Assembly: GCA_021613375.1 (NCBI GenBank)
Contig: CM038719.1
Span: 40,130,620-40,194,619 of the forward strand
Direction: 5' to 3'
Origin: Megaleporinus macrocephalus
Taxonomy: Eukaryota > Chordata > Actinopteri > Characiformes > Anostomidae
DNA: 64,000 bases
Within the stretch, counting starts at the first letter, position 1. Every line of letters starts with the position of its first letter. Positions 23,301 through 33,688 of the stretch are shown one piece after another. The position numbers were made by a program, and so were the translations under genes. The notes beneath the pieces are model-generated. The model did not search any database, had not been told where the DNA came from, and saw only the letters and a program-made list of their open reading frames with translations.

Positions 23301-26300
23301 CAGTAAATTTACTGTTTAAATGATGAACAGCATGAATTAATAAATGTTTTTTCCTTGCTTCAAAGTAAAAACAAGGGCTGCAAATATACAGAATGCCTTT
23401 GAAAAAACGTGCATCTTAAAGTGTTTATTTATAGAAAAAAATTACATTAAGCGTGCGTCTTCCTGTTAGCTCATGTTGACTTGTTAGTTTGGAGCTGCCT
23501 GTGAAGAATAAACAGATAAGTCTCTCCTTTCCTGGTGAAAAAGGTTAAAAAGCATGTTATTCTTTCTCTCACTCACTTTATTCTCCGACTGGGCTTCTCG
23601 CTTCGTACCCTGCCTGTGTGTGCGCCACACGCCCAAATCTGCACAGATCTGATTGGCAGAGGAGCGCCTCCTGTGATTTTACAACGAAGGTGATGGGTCT
23701 GTGAGTTTACTGTGCCGCAAAGCCTGTATACCATAAAGACAAGAAAAGCTCCACCGCTTAAAATAAACACTGTCAACATTAAATCCTTCTCAGTAGTTTA
23801 TTGATTTGGGTCCGCATTGGACAATGTCTGGGTCTGGACCTGGACCGTGCTCCGCCTATTAGTGACCTCTGCTCTAGTCCTTCATCAGTGGTCACAGGAC
23901 GCTGCCCACAGGGCAATGTTGGCTGGATGTTGCTGGTTGGTGGGCTATACTCTGTTTTTACTGTAGGGTTAGTTCATAAGGCTACATGAGCAGATCATGA
24001 CAACCAACATAACCCTTTATAAATGTTTGTAAATGCTTATTCCAGTATATGCCATCTGTCTTAAGGTTACAACCGCCGGAATAAGCATTTATACTTATTT
24101 ATACTTATTTATGTAGTATTATTATGTATGTTTATATAAGTTATGTAGCCTTATAAACAGTACCGGTATTTCTGTATTATATATTATATTATATAAAATC
24201 TTAGTTATTAATTGTGGATCAGTTGAACAGCCAAATAAGTCCCACTAGTTTACAAAGTGCTATAAAAACTGAGTGCAATGATTTCTATTCACAGTTTTAT
24301 AATAAATCTACCAGGTCTAGTTCAGCTTTCTTCGCAATGAGGCATACGGTTTGGCCTTCATTTCTCTTATTGTAGTCAGTTTATTGACCAGTGTTTTAAC
24401 ATTATCACCATTACATATCATTGCATTGAAAAATCTGTATCTCAGTTTTTGTTAATTTTCATTTTTGTGCATCATGATGGCTGGACCAATAAAAGTGCTC
24501 CAAAATGTGGTTCCATTGATGTACATTGAAAATTATGAAAGTTTGTGTTCTCTCCTGTAATGTTGCCATTTTGGAAATCCTTGTTTTTCTTTGGACAGCG
24601 ATGTTATAAGAACTTAGACATGTGTAGGTTAACTGGTGGTTCTAGATAGTAAATAACTAAAATTGCATTTTAGACATCACAATCCTTGGTTCTCCGCCAC
24701 TGTGGAGCTTCCATATGGCACACTTTGATGCTCTTTTCCCTTTGTCTCTTGCAGGTTGCCGTATAATCAGTACTTTGGTGGCGTGTCATCCATGAGCAAA
24801 GAGCAGTTCCTGAAAATCAATGGCTTTCCAAATAACTACTGGGGCTGGGGTGGAGAGGATGATGACATCTACAACAGGTCAGTAAACTCCCTGCACAAAC
24901 ACAGAAGAAGCCAAAGAACAGAGTTTGAGACCAAGTAAATGTTGGACTGGGATTTGTCAGAGAGTCTTAGTCTGAGACCTGCTCTCTGCTGATGAGCTAA
25001 CATCATGACATTACATTAAAGAAACTGGACACGACAAAATAAATACAACGAAGTGAGGACACACTTTCAGACCAGCTCTCGTTTACGTCCAGCCAAGTCC
25101 ATGCTTTTGCTAATTTTTCAAGGCTTTTGCAAAACTTTGTTGTTACTCGGCAGTTTCTCACGGCGGTGGTTTCCTCCAGACCTTGGCACTAAGCTTTGCC
25201 AACTCGATGATTGATAGGAAACCTGAGTTATTTGCAGATTTGACTGGCCAATGGCAAGACACTACTGTGTTATTTGCACTGTTCTGCTCACTACAAGTTT
25301 ACACCAAGGTGTCAATAGTTCTCACACTAATGTTGGGTAACAGACTTCAGCGCTGGAGGTGATTTGATTGTTGATCTTGTTGATTCGCCTCAGACAAGAC
25401 GCTGTGAAGTTAAGTCAGTTTAACTTGAGAATTACAACAGAGGTGACAGACTAAACCAGGAATGCATTGTATAATATTGGTGTCACAGATAATCGCTAAA
25501 ATGTCACAAATGTTTGAATTTGGCTTTACAGCAAATATCTGATGATATATTTATCACACTCCAGAGGAGCCGAATGTCTTAGTGTTGCTGAGCTACAATA
25601 GGAACCGCTACATTTTATTTGTTTTACTGCATTGGGGTATTTTTCCATAATGCTAATCCGGGTAGACTTCCAATTTCTACATTTTATAAATGTTTATATG
25701 CACTGCTGTGCAGAAGTCTGAGGCACCTAATCTAAATGTGTAAAAGTCTTTATCTGATCAGTAAGAGTGTGTTCACCAGTAAGAACAGCAGATCTGATTA
25801 GAACAGATGTAAATAATCATACATACAATACAAAGTAACATGAATATATTATTGTAAAAGAAGTAGATCATATCTTGAGCTCTAGTTTGAAGAACAAACT
25901 TTACCAGCCCTCGGTAACTGTAACACGAATCTATCAGCACTCTGTAGCAGTAACGCCAACCTTTCAGAACACAGTGGCAGTAATGCCAGTTTATCAGCAC
26001 TCAGTAGCAGTAATGAGAACCTATCAGCACTCAGTAGCAGTAACAAGAACCTATCAGCACTCAGTAGCAGTAACAAGAACCTATCAGCACTCAGTAGCAG
26101 TAATGAGAATCTATCAGCACTCTGTAGCAGTAACGCCAACCTTTCAGAACACAGTGGCAGTAATGCCAGTTTATCAGCACTCAGTAGCAGTAACAAGAAC
26201 CTATCAGCACTCAGTAGCAGTAACAAGAACCTATCAGCTCTCAGTAGCAGTAACAAGAACCTATCAGCACTCAGTAGCAGTAACAAGAACCTATCAGCAC

Positions 26301-29300
26301 TCAGTAGCAGTAATGAGAACCTATCAGCACTCAGTAGCAGTAATGAGAACCTATCAGCACTCAGTAGCAGTAACGAGAACCTATCAGCACTCAGTAGCAG
26401 TAATGAGAACCTATCAGCACTCAGTAGCAGTAATGAGAACCTATCAGCACTCAGTAGCAGTAATGAGAACCTATCAGCACTCAGTAGCAGTGACAAGAAC
26501 CTATCAGCACTCAGTAGCAGTAATGAGAACCTATCAGCACTCAGTAGCAGTAACAAGAACCTATCAGCACTCAGTAGCAGTAATGAGAACCTATCAGCAC
26601 TCAGTAGCAGTAACGAGAACCTATCAGCACTCAGTAGCAGTAACAAGAACCTATCAGCACTCAGTAGCAGTAATGAGAACCTATCAGCACTCAGTAGCAG
26701 TAATGAGAACCTATCAGCACTCAGTAGCAGTAATGAGAACCTATCAGCACTCAGTAGCAGTAATGAGAACCTATCAGCACTCAGTAGCAGTAATGAGAAC
26801 CTATCAGCACTCAGTAGCAGTGACGAGAACCTATCAGCACTCAGTAGCAGTAATGAGAACCTATCAGCACTCAGTAGCAGTAATGAGAACCTATCAGCAC
26901 TCAGTAGCAGTAACGAGAACCTATCAGCACTCAGTAGCAGTAATGAGAACCTATCAGCACTCAGTAGCAGTAATGAGAACCTATCAGCACTCAGTAGCAG
27001 TAATGAGAACCTATCAGCACTCAGTAGCAGTAACGAGAACCTATCAGCACTCAGTAGCAGTAATGAGAACCTATCAGCACTCAGTAGCAGTAATGCCAGT
27101 CTGTCAGTAGTAACGCCAACCTATCAGTACTCAGTAGCAGTAACATCAACCTATCAGCACTCAGTAGCAGTAACGAGAACCTATCAGCACACTGTAGCAG
27201 TAATGCCAGTCTGTCCACAATAACACCAGCCTATCAGCGCTCAGTAGCAGTAACAGCAACCTATCAGCACTCAGTAGCAGTAACGAGAACGAGAACCAGC
27301 CCAAAATGATTTGTTGTAGAAATTCAGATACTGGTAACCTTCACATGTACTTAGAAACAGGTTTAATTTAAAATTTTAAGGACTCACTCCTGACGTTCTG
27401 ACTGTTTTGCGTTAACATATTTAATTTTGCCTTTGCTGTGTAGATGCTTTAAGTACTCACTTCCAGATTTTGTCTTTACACAAGAACGTAATTGGCCTCT
27501 TTTCTCAAGTCAAAAGTGCATAAAGAGCGTTATTTAGAGAGCAGTGCCAGCAGTAAGTCAGTGTTTATCTCCACGCTCTTCTTATTGCTGCTCACAGATG
27601 TTGGATGTCTTCCAGCACTTGGGGTTTTTTTTTCTACCAGTGAAAGTCCACTATAAAATGAACTGAAGTTTATCAGGACGTTTGTTTACTCCAGAAACGG
27701 TTTTACACTGGCACAAAGCCCCTTGTCCAAGCAGGGCTTTAAAAAGCACTTCCAGTTTCTTGGCGGTACCGTCTAATTGCTTCTCGTCTTTAGTACTGCA
27801 GCCCTATTAATCAGCAGCGAGTGTAAACACAGAGCTGAAGGGTGCGTACTGACATGAGTGTTCTTGTTTTCACAGGCTGAGCTCCAAAGGGATGTCCATA
27901 TCAAGACCCAGCGGCGTGATTGGGAAATGCAGGATGATCCGTCATGAACGGGACAAACAGAACGACCCTAATCCTCAGAGGTGCGGCTCTTGAGATTTAC
28001 AAACACACCACCCAGTGGGTTTCTTCACGTTCCAGGTTCTACTGTTTCAGTTGCTATGACTTTCAATGTTTACTTCACACCGTTATCCTCAACGTTGCTG
28101 CTTTGCACAAAAGGGCAGCGAGATGGGATCATTTTTCTTTGAACGTGTGTGATTTCAGATAATTAGCATTGATGTAAATGTCACACCATATCTTATATGA
28201 CCTAGAACAACTAAAGAACATTAGGTTTACTTAACATAGGTGCAGGTTTCATACAGGTCTTTGGATGCAGGTCATATTGTTTTACCTTCAGAAACCGAAA
28301 TCCAGAACAGTAACACCTCATTCTAGACCAAATTATACATTTATAAGGAATGTATTCAACAAAAAATTATATTTTACAGCTGCCATTCTTTTTAGAAGAC
28401 CTGAGTTCAGCTGCAGGAATATTTTTATTAATGTTTAGAAGATGCATTAAACTGGATCACACTATCCAAGTAATCCCGGTTGCACGTTTCGAGGTTATCT
28501 AGATACTTACTTTTAACTTGTTTTTAAAATGCACTTAGCAAATTTAAATATCAGCCATTTTAAGCCATTTTCAGCCAATTAAACTTGGACATATAATATA
28601 AATATTACATATATTAATATAAAACTATAAATATGAATATTAGCTTAAAATGTAATATTACAAATTAAATCTATGTGTGAAAATGAGGTTATTGCTAGTT
28701 CAAACTCAAATTCTTACGAATCAAAATAGTTTACTAATTAATTTTAATGGGGAAATACAATTACAAGCAAAAAAAGTTTTGTTTTTTTGTTTTTTTCTTT
28801 TCAAGAATTGAAATTTAAATAAAATGCATCTTTATAGTCCCTTTATCAAATATGTGACCTCTGGAAAGCATAGTCAGAGGAAAATAATTATATTTAATTA
28901 ATAATTATTATAGGAGTAGCAGTAAAATTGTTAAGCTATGACCAAAAATACACACAATGTAAATATGAATATGAAAAGTTTCATGAAACCAGCCTTGAGT
29001 TTTTGAATTCTAAAACTGGTGTAACAGTTGCAAGTGAGTTCCAGGAGCAAAGCAGTCCAAGTTTGGTGTAATGCGACTGAAGTTGCATAAAAGTTTTAGA
29101 AAGCCGGCACAACTGCATGTCAGCGGTCTCTTTAGGTGTGTGTACCCGACGCTCAGCTGGTTTACTTGTACTTATATCCAGAAACTTGATTAGTTGTGAA
29201 GTTTGATTGGAAATAGCAGTTACAACTCATGACGGAGATTGTCCACATGTGTGTGCACCACTGCAGTGAATTCATAGCATTTTTTCAGATAGTATAAATG

Positions 29301-31950
29301 GCAGTTATAACACATACTAAGAACTGGGGAAAGTACAGAGGTGGGTTAAAATGTTCCTCAGATACATTTTAAATCTTTCTTCACATTTTGAAGTTCTTTA
29401 GATGTGTTTGGGCGGCTGTGTAATTATGTAAATGTCTCTGTCAAGGGTGACTTTATATCCGTGACCACAATTAAACTAATAAGTAAAGTAAATGTTAGGG
29501 CGGTCACAAGTTACATCGAACTAGAACAAAGTTAAAACTACTCTCAAAGTACAAAGTGGAGTCGGAATCCGGTCTTGTGACCGAAAGGTCGCTGATTCGA
29601 TCTCTTGGAACAACAAGCTATGGCTAAAGGCACCAACTGCTCCCCGGGTGCTGTGGTAGCGCTGCCCACCGCTCCCGGCAGGTGTGCTCACTGCCCCCTA
29701 GTGTGTGTGCGCTCACTAATGTGTGTATATGTGGGTGTTTCACTGCCCCCTAGTTTGTGTGTTCACTAGTGTGTGTATATGTGGGTGTTTCACTGCCCCC
29801 TAGTGTGTGTGTTCACTAGTGTGTGTTTATATGTGGGTGTTTCACTGCCCCCTAGTGTGTGTGTTCACTAGTGTGTGTATATGTGGGTGTTTCACTGCCC
29901 CCTAGTGTGTATGTTCACTAATGTGTGTATATGTGGGTGTTTCACTGCCCCCTAGTGTGTGTGCTCACTAATGTGTGTATATGTGGGTGTTTCACTGCCC
30001 CCTAGTTTGTGTGTGTATATGTGGGTGTTTCACTGCCCCCTAGTGTGTGTGTTCACTAGTGTGTGTTTATATGTGGGTGTTTCACTGCCCCCTAGTGTGT
30101 GTGTTCACTAGTGTGTGTATATGTGGGTGTTTCACTGCCCCCTAGTGTGTGTGTTCACTAGTGTGTGTGTTTATATGTGGGTGTTTTACTGCCTGATGGG
30201 TTAAATGTGGAGGTCAAATTCTGCTGTGTGCAAACACATGTGGCAAGTAGTGGCTAATCCTAATTCTAATCTGCTATGGTAGTAAATCGTTGCTGTCCAA
30301 GAAAAAGAGGAAGAGAAAGAGATCTCCAACGTCGTCATGTTTATACGCGAAAGTCAAAATGTTGGAAATGTTTACTGTAAGTTTATAGGAAGAGAGATTA
30401 TTCCAGGTAGTTTGGATCATTTCTGTTATTCTGTCAATCATGAGCGTTTCACATACTGTGCAAATACTATAAAAATTAATTTTTTCTTACAGGGACAAAA
30501 TATTCAATTTAAAACTTAAATGAGAAACGAGGCAGCACCTAAACAGAGACAAAATATTTGAAACTTAAGCGAGAAAAACGAGCCAGCGCCAAAACAGGGA
30601 CAAAATATTAAATTTGAATCTTACACAAGAAATGAGGCATTGCCCAAACAGGGACAAAGTATTCGATTTAAAAATGAAATGAGAAAAACAAGGCAGCTCC
30701 AAAACAAATATTCAATTTGAAACTTACACGAGAAACGATACAGCTCCACACTTCTCCACACTTTCAAATCTTCAATTTGAAAATTAAACGAGAATCGAGG
30801 CAGCGTCAAAACAGGGAAAAATATTACATTTCAAAAGTAAACGAGAATCGAGGCAGCGCCAAAACAGGGAAAAATATTACATTTCAAAAGTAAACGAAAA
30901 ACAAGGCAGCCTCAAAACAGGGAAAAATATTACATTTCAAAAGTAAACGAGAATCGAGGCAGCGTCAAAACAGGGAAAAATTTTACATTTCAAAAGTAAA
31001 CGAGAATCGAGGCAGCGTCAAAACAGGGAAAAATTTTACATTTCAAAAGTAAACGAGAATCGAGGCAGCGTCAAAACAGGGAAAAATATTACATTTCAAA
31101 AGTAAACGAAAAACAAGGCAGCGTCATAACAGGGAAAAATATTACATTTCAAAAGTAAACGAGAATCGAGGCAGCGTCATAACAGAGAAAAATATTACAT
31201 TACAAAAGTAAACAAGAAACAAGGCAGCGTCAAAACAGGGAAAAATATTACATTTCAAAAGTAAACAAGAATCGAGGCAGCGTCAAAACAGGGAAAAATA
31301 TTACATTACAAAAGTAAACAAGAAACAAGGCAGCGTCAAAACAGGGAAAAATATTACATTTCAAAAGTAAACAAGAAACGAGGCAGCGTCAAAACAGGGA
31401 AACATATTACATTACAAAAGTAAACAAGAAACAAGGCAGCGTCAAAACAGGGAAAAATATTACATTTCAAAAGTAAACAAGAAACGAGGCAGCGTCAAAA
31501 CAGGGAAAAATATTACATTTCAAAAGTAAACAAGAAACGAGGCAGCGCCAAAACAGGGAAACATATTACATTACAAAAGTAAACAAGAAACAAGGCAGCG
31601 TCAAAACAGGGAAAAATATTACATTTCAAAAGTAAACAAGAAACGAGGCAGCGCCAAAACAGGGAAACATATTACATTTGAAACATAAGCGAGAAAAATG
31701 AGGCAGCGCCAAAACAGAGACAAAATATTCAATTTAAAACTTTAACAAGAAACGAGGCAGCGCCTCACCTGTGCCTGTGCGTCAGTGTTAAGTGTGTTGT
31801 TTTTCTGGTTTCAGGTTTGATCGAATAGCTCACACGAGGGAGACCATGCACAAGGACGGCATCAACTCCTTATCCTACAGAGTGGTGAAAGTGGAGAAGG
31901 ACATGCTGTTCACCAAAATCACAGTGGACGTGGGCAAAGCTCCAAACTGA
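15481..31950 (+). CDS. b4galt1: beta-1,4-galactosyltransferase 1, 3' part (four terminal coding exons)
   Basis: Join of 15481-15668, 24755-24877, 27876-27980 and 31815-31950, 5'-partial. The family is a Golgi type II membrane enzyme (GT7) that moves galactose from UDP-Gal to terminal GlcNAc on glycans. The visible part is the catalytic domain: the metal-binding DVD motif, the Tyr before FGGV that favours UDP-Gal over UDP-GalNAc, the acceptor-loop motif WGWGGEDDD, and the Met and His of CRMIRH that complete Mn2+ binding. Choice of paralogue rests on FSQPRH and GFPNNYWGWGG, which match B4GALT1 better than B4GALT2 (which has NEYWGWGG as I recall it). Exon sizes 188/123/105 and split Arg codons at all three junctions fit the vertebrate gene. 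The cytoplasmic tail, membrane anchor and stem (exons 1-2) lie outside the window or were missed. The frame is intact to a TGA stop. A teleost b4galt1-like duplicate cannot be excluded. Confidence 0.93.
15669..15895. other. start of the intron after exon 15481-15668
   Basis: Holds a piece of the locally duplicated repeat at 15690-15760 and an AT-rich stretch at 15830-15850. No gene. Confidence 0.5.
15900..16060 (+). repeat. dispersed repeat family 1, copy 3
   Basis: ttggaccaatagaaatgctc, tagcttgggaaaaattccgg, ttccatagacttacattgaa, ggtctctcctgtaaagttgc. The best preserved of the four copies. Confidence 0.7.
16470..16581 (+). repeat. degenerate short repeat built on ctagcaac
   Basis: ctagcaacaccctagaaacc, ctagcaactgcctgg, cagcaactgcctggcaacac, ctagcaactaaccctaac. 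Irregular spacing. It ends where the inverted satellite begins. Confidence 0.5.
16582..16831 (-). repeat. small minus-oriented copy of the 24/25-bp satellite
   Basis: About ten units whose core is tacactaccagtcaaacg (plus-strand reading), the reverse complement of the unit that fills 39006-64000. The last unit ends ctaccagtcaaaatg. Tc1/mariner 5' ends have this orientation (tacactaccagtcaaaagt type). Confidence 0.9.
16832..17085 (+). repeat. locally duplicated repeat block, copy 2
   Basis: Matches 14485-14765: tgtggcagtagttggttctt, cttgaacttgaggccaatca, ggaatttggccaattctttt, cctgaaatcatca. Confidence 0.65.
17294..17447. repeat. perfect 154-bp palindrome with (AT)n centre
   Basis: Arms of 61 bases, 17294-17354 and 17387-17447, are exact reverse complements. 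They begin agccacatgagctgcttctc on each strand and flank about 32 bases of alternating AT. The right arm continues as the C-terminal tail of a Tc1 transposase (cctcatgaagctgctgg), so the left arm is an inverted duplicate of that segment. It would extrude as a cruciform or fold as a long RNA hairpin. Confidence 0.95.
17387..17701 (+). mobile_element. 3' end of a degenerate Tc1/mariner element
   Basis: atcttcttcagtcctgttag and cctcatgaagctgctgg match the C-terminal coding end of fish Tc1-like transposase. An AT-rich 3' non-coding part follows, and the end is ggtgtctccaaacttttgac-tggtagtgta (17673-17701 region), the terminal inverted repeat ending in TA. The 5' part of the element is not contiguous here. 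Confidence 0.75.
17908..18987 (-). repeat. 20-bp minisatellite, array C (minus orientation)
   Basis: About 54 units of the array A/B repeat, orientation as array A, some with ctataataaccactacacc variants. The right end reads gtgccgccccacttttaac, the same 5' SINE leader and flank as array A. No SINE body is seen at the left end (17880-17907). Confidence 0.93.
19001..19673. other. flank of array C, repeat-derived, no gene
   Basis: Carries blocks shared with the flank of array A (ctgcaaagttttcagtcaaa near 19167; cggctcattatgctga near 19077). An open frame at 19046-19375 has no recognised domain. Confidence 0.4.
19682..20624. mobile_element. hAT-like element, 943 bp, perfect 8-bp target duplication
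   Basis: Flanked by gtatgtat at 19674-19681 and 20625-20632. Ends are tagagatataaggatcg and, inverted, tagtgatggacagatcagc. Internal blocks (aaatgagcctaatttctg, ctgaaccactaggtgg, gagtatcagcaaacagcaga) match the element at 2556-3139 in inverse orientation. It has the same BED-finger-derived region but with more stops. Non-autonomous. Confidence 0.85.
20633..21935. other. intronic sequence, no gene recognised
   Basis: Open frames at 20647-21102 and 21322-21552 (minus) show no conserved domain and no splice context. I see no clear transposon ends. Confidence 0.45.
21938..22087 (+). repeat. dispersed repeat family 2, copy 1
   Basis: gattagaacagatgtaaata, atacaatacaaagta and ttgagctccagtttgaagaa are shared with 25744-25903. 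Confidence 0.7.
22088..24479. other. intronic sequence with old transposon scraps, no gene
   Basis: gcgatacaatacgtatcttg and tgtgatatactgcgatactg (22840-22930) are typical of decayed DNA transposons in fish. A gcttattcc...ggaataagc pair lies near 24035-24085. Open frames at 22437-22778 and elsewhere have no recognised domain. Confidence 0.4.
24480..24620 (+). repeat. dispersed repeat family 1, copy 4
   Basis: ctggaccaataaaagtgctc, ggttccattgatgtacattg, tctctcctgtaatgttgcca. It lies just upstream of the exon at 24755. Confidence 0.65.
24755..24877 (+). CDS. b4galt1: b4galt1 exon 4-equivalent (123 nt)
   Basis: Follows the acceptor tttgtctcttgcag. It encodes LPYNQYFGGVSS, whose Tyr at 24771-24773 is the donor-selectivity residue (bovine Tyr289), then the flexible-loop motif WGWGGEDDD at 24840-24866 with the catalytic acidic residues. 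It ends inside an Arg codon at the donor gtcagt. An open frame that runs past this donor into the intron is not real coding sequence. Confidence 0.95.
24878..25743. other. intron after exon 24755-24877, no gene
   Basis: Unique-looking, apart from cactgctgtgcagaagtctg-aggcacct at 25701-25728, which resembles the terminal repeat of another Tc1/mariner-type family. Confidence 0.45.
25744..25903 (+). repeat. dispersed repeat family 2, copy 2
   Basis: Matches 21938-22087 with scattered substitutions and small indels. It passes directly into the 30-bp minisatellite. Confidence 0.7.
25915..27297 (+). repeat. 30-bp minisatellite, about 46 units
   Basis: Unit core cctatcagcactcagtagca followed by gta and a variable aayrag or aayrcc. 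The 30-bp phase is exact from about 25920 to 27080, then irregular. Because 30 is a multiple of 3 and the unit lacks stops in some frames, a 411-codon frame (repeat TYQHSVAVMR) and a 254-codon antisense frame stay open. They have no start context, no splice signals and lie inside a b4galt1 intron, so they are not called as genes. Rarer units (cgccaacctttcagaacaca, repeated at 25951 and 26131) show a 180-bp internal duplication. Confidence 0.95.
27298..27875. other. 3' part of the intron before exon 27876
   Basis: No gene or repeat recognised; ends in the acceptor of the next exon. Confidence 0.5.
27876..27980 (+). CDS. b4galt1: b4galt1 exon 5-equivalent (105 nt)
   Basis: Follows the acceptor ttgttttcacag and ends at donor gtgcgg. 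It encodes GMSISRPSGVIGKCRMIRH with the two remaining Mn2+ ligands, Met at 27934-27936 and His at 27943-27945, then RDKQNDPNPQR. The Cys just before RMIRH is the free Cys (342) of the bovine enzyme. Confidence 0.95.
27981..29539. other. AT-rich intron sequence, no gene
   Basis: Long AT-rich stretches (28550-28930). The open frame at 27944-28162 overlaps the exon in another frame and is a shadow. Confidence 0.5.
29560..30290 (+). mobile_element. second SINE-like element, enlarged by an internal minisatellite
   Basis: gtgaccgaaaggtcgctgat with B-box-like gattcgatctc (29594-29604), then caccaactgctccccgggtg, gctgtggtagcgctgcccac, the repeated cactgccccctagtgtgtgt segment, and the tail gatgggttaaatgtggaggt-caaattctgctgtgtgc. 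This order matches a common fish tRNA-derived SINE. The A-box half is not clear. The insert multiplies a segment normally present about once. Confidence 0.7.
29690..30185 (+). repeat. minisatellite of about 48-54 bp inside the SINE
   Basis: About ten units of gggtgtttcactgcccccta followed by gtgtgtgtgttcactagtgt and gtgtatatgt, with length variation in the GT part and one shortened unit near 30010. Confidence 0.9.
30500..31770 (+). repeat. 53-bp minisatellite abutting the last b4galt1 exon
   Basis: About 24 units with cores aaaacagggaaaaatattac, atttcaaaagtaaacgaga and cgaggcagcgtc. The first units (30500-30780) and last ones (31660-31765) are divergent (gacaaaatattcaatttaaa type); the middle is homogeneous. 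It ends about 50 bases before the acceptor of exon 31815. Confidence 0.93.
31815..31950 (+). CDS. b4galt1: b4galt1 terminal coding exon with stop
   Basis: Follows the acceptor ttttctggtttcag. It encodes FDRIAHTRETMHKDGINSL and ends with ITVDVGKAPN and a TGA at 31948-31950. This is the C-terminal strand of the catalytic domain; its length is normal for the family. The intron side of this exon is filled by a 53-bp minisatellite that stops only about 50 bases before the acceptor. Confidence 0.94.
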
Positions 31951-33212
31951 ACATCTGCTGGATGCAGTAACCAAATGTGCCTTGACTTCAAGTCAAATTT
32001 GAATTGTTTTATTTTTTATCATGGACTCTATCCTTTCAGAGAGAATTCTATATTTTTAAAGACCTGTCTTCGATTTCTTGCCATCTTTGCACAAGCGCGA
32101 GGGGGAGAAGGACGCGCGAGTCTTTCGCAGTGGCGGGTTGCGAGAGCGCCGTGTGCGGAGGAAAGTGTTTCTCCTCACAAACTAGCTCGCTCTCATTTGT
32201 ACACGCTCTTCAGCCGGCCTCCCCCACACTGTTCGCCTGAGAGACTGCTGCTGAGGAAAGAGCATCTCCTGAGCCAGCTGGCAGCCGTCGTCGATGTAGG
32301 TGTGATTCTGGTGCTCCTGCCTGCTGCGGTGGATCATGTGAAGAATGTAGGCCTGCAGCGATGCCCAGGTTGGAGTTTTGCTTTGATTCGAGTTGCTGTT
32401 TGGACTTTTCGGAGAGGTTTGGGTGGTGGACTTTTTTTTTTTATGTTAGTATACGTGCGTCAACACTTCTTCATTCCAACTTCGGCAATGCAAAGCGTTT
32501 GGGCCAATGCCAGCGTAGGTCTCATTACCGTGCCTTTTATTTTATGCTCGGAAACCAAAACTATTTGTTTTAACTGCCTGAATGTAAGTTCCCAGTCGTG
32601 TTCCAAATACCAAGTAATGCTGAAAGTGTAATAGTCAACCAAAGTGGAGTTTTATGCACCAGTTCTCCAAACTGCCTTCACATTGTTCAGTTTTCTCTAA
32701 TGGTTTATAGCATACAGTCATTTAACCCTGGCCCAACATTTAACACCTTCCTTTACATACATGTGCTAATGTTTAAAAGTTTAGAATTAATTGCTGCATT
32801 AATATTTTTAATTTTACGTGCAAAAAAACAAACGTAATACAATGTATGGGAGAGCAAGGCACAGCTGTTGGTTGATGCTGAGTAATTTAAAAGTATTTTA
32901 ACATACTTTCTTTTCAAATTTCTACTAAAACCAGCCTGAATGCAAAACTACACCACATGCATGGCTTGTTGTAGCAGTAATACATGATTCATTTCAATAT
33001 ATACATAAAGCTAAATGCATAAAAAATGATAACACATTATTTTAAGGAACATTTGATCTTAATCTTTAGTCAGTAAAGCCAAATTTAAAAACTATATCAG
33101 TACTTCTCTCATGCTCTGTTATGTGGAAATCACTATTAGTCACGGTATTATATTATATAATTCTCATATGATTAGTTTTAGCTTTAGTAAATTCTAATGC
33201 TCACGTGTGGAA

Positions 33213-33218
33213 AATAAA
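33213..33218 (+). terminator. alternative poly(A) signal AATAAA
   Basis: AATAAA in an AT-rich part of the inferred UTR. It would give a 3' UTR of about 1.3 kb. No GT-rich downstream element stands out, so it is a weak alternative. Confidence 0.3.
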
Positions 33219-33688
33219 TTGCATTTATTTAGATATTTTTAAATGAAAAACATAATTCTTAACATCCAAATTTGATTTTTTGATATAAAAAATTTATTTT
33301 TTACTAGTAAATCTTTTTCTTATATCAAGTAAAAATGAAAAAAAAGAAACCCTGTAGTAGTCAGTTTTTTTAAACATTTACATTTATTATATTTAATTGA
33401 AGTATTTTAACTAGTAAACATTTGAAAAATTTATTTTCACAGGTGTAAATGTAATTCCTAAATTTTAAGAAAACTAAAACTAAAAGCTGAAAAGTTCTCT
33501 CTCTTTATAAACAGGCTGTTTTTATTATCAGTGTTAAATGACTGTATGCTGTAGATACCGGGCTTTAAAAGCAACAACCCCGATTCGTACTCTGTCCTGT
33601 ACTCGCTCGATAATTGTGGCCTGTTAGTTTTGCACAGTGACCGCCGACCTGTAAGAAGCACATATATGCAGTAAACTGTTGTGGTTGT

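Noticed and set aside
24756..24938. Open frame starting within the exon and running into the intron
   Set aside because: The true exon ends at the donor at 24878; the phase matches the next exon and the family alignment, and the extra residues are intron.
25875..27110. A 411-codon open frame with a ten-residue repeat, candidate repetitive protein
   Set aside because: It is exactly coextensive with the 30-bp minisatellite, opens on both strands for arithmetic reasons, and lies inside a b4galt1 intron without promoter or splice context.
31975..32631. 218-codon open frame after the b4galt1 stop codon
   Set aside because: Lies in the inferred 3' UTR, overlaps other frames of similar quality, and has no recognised domain or low-complexity explanation that would support a protein.
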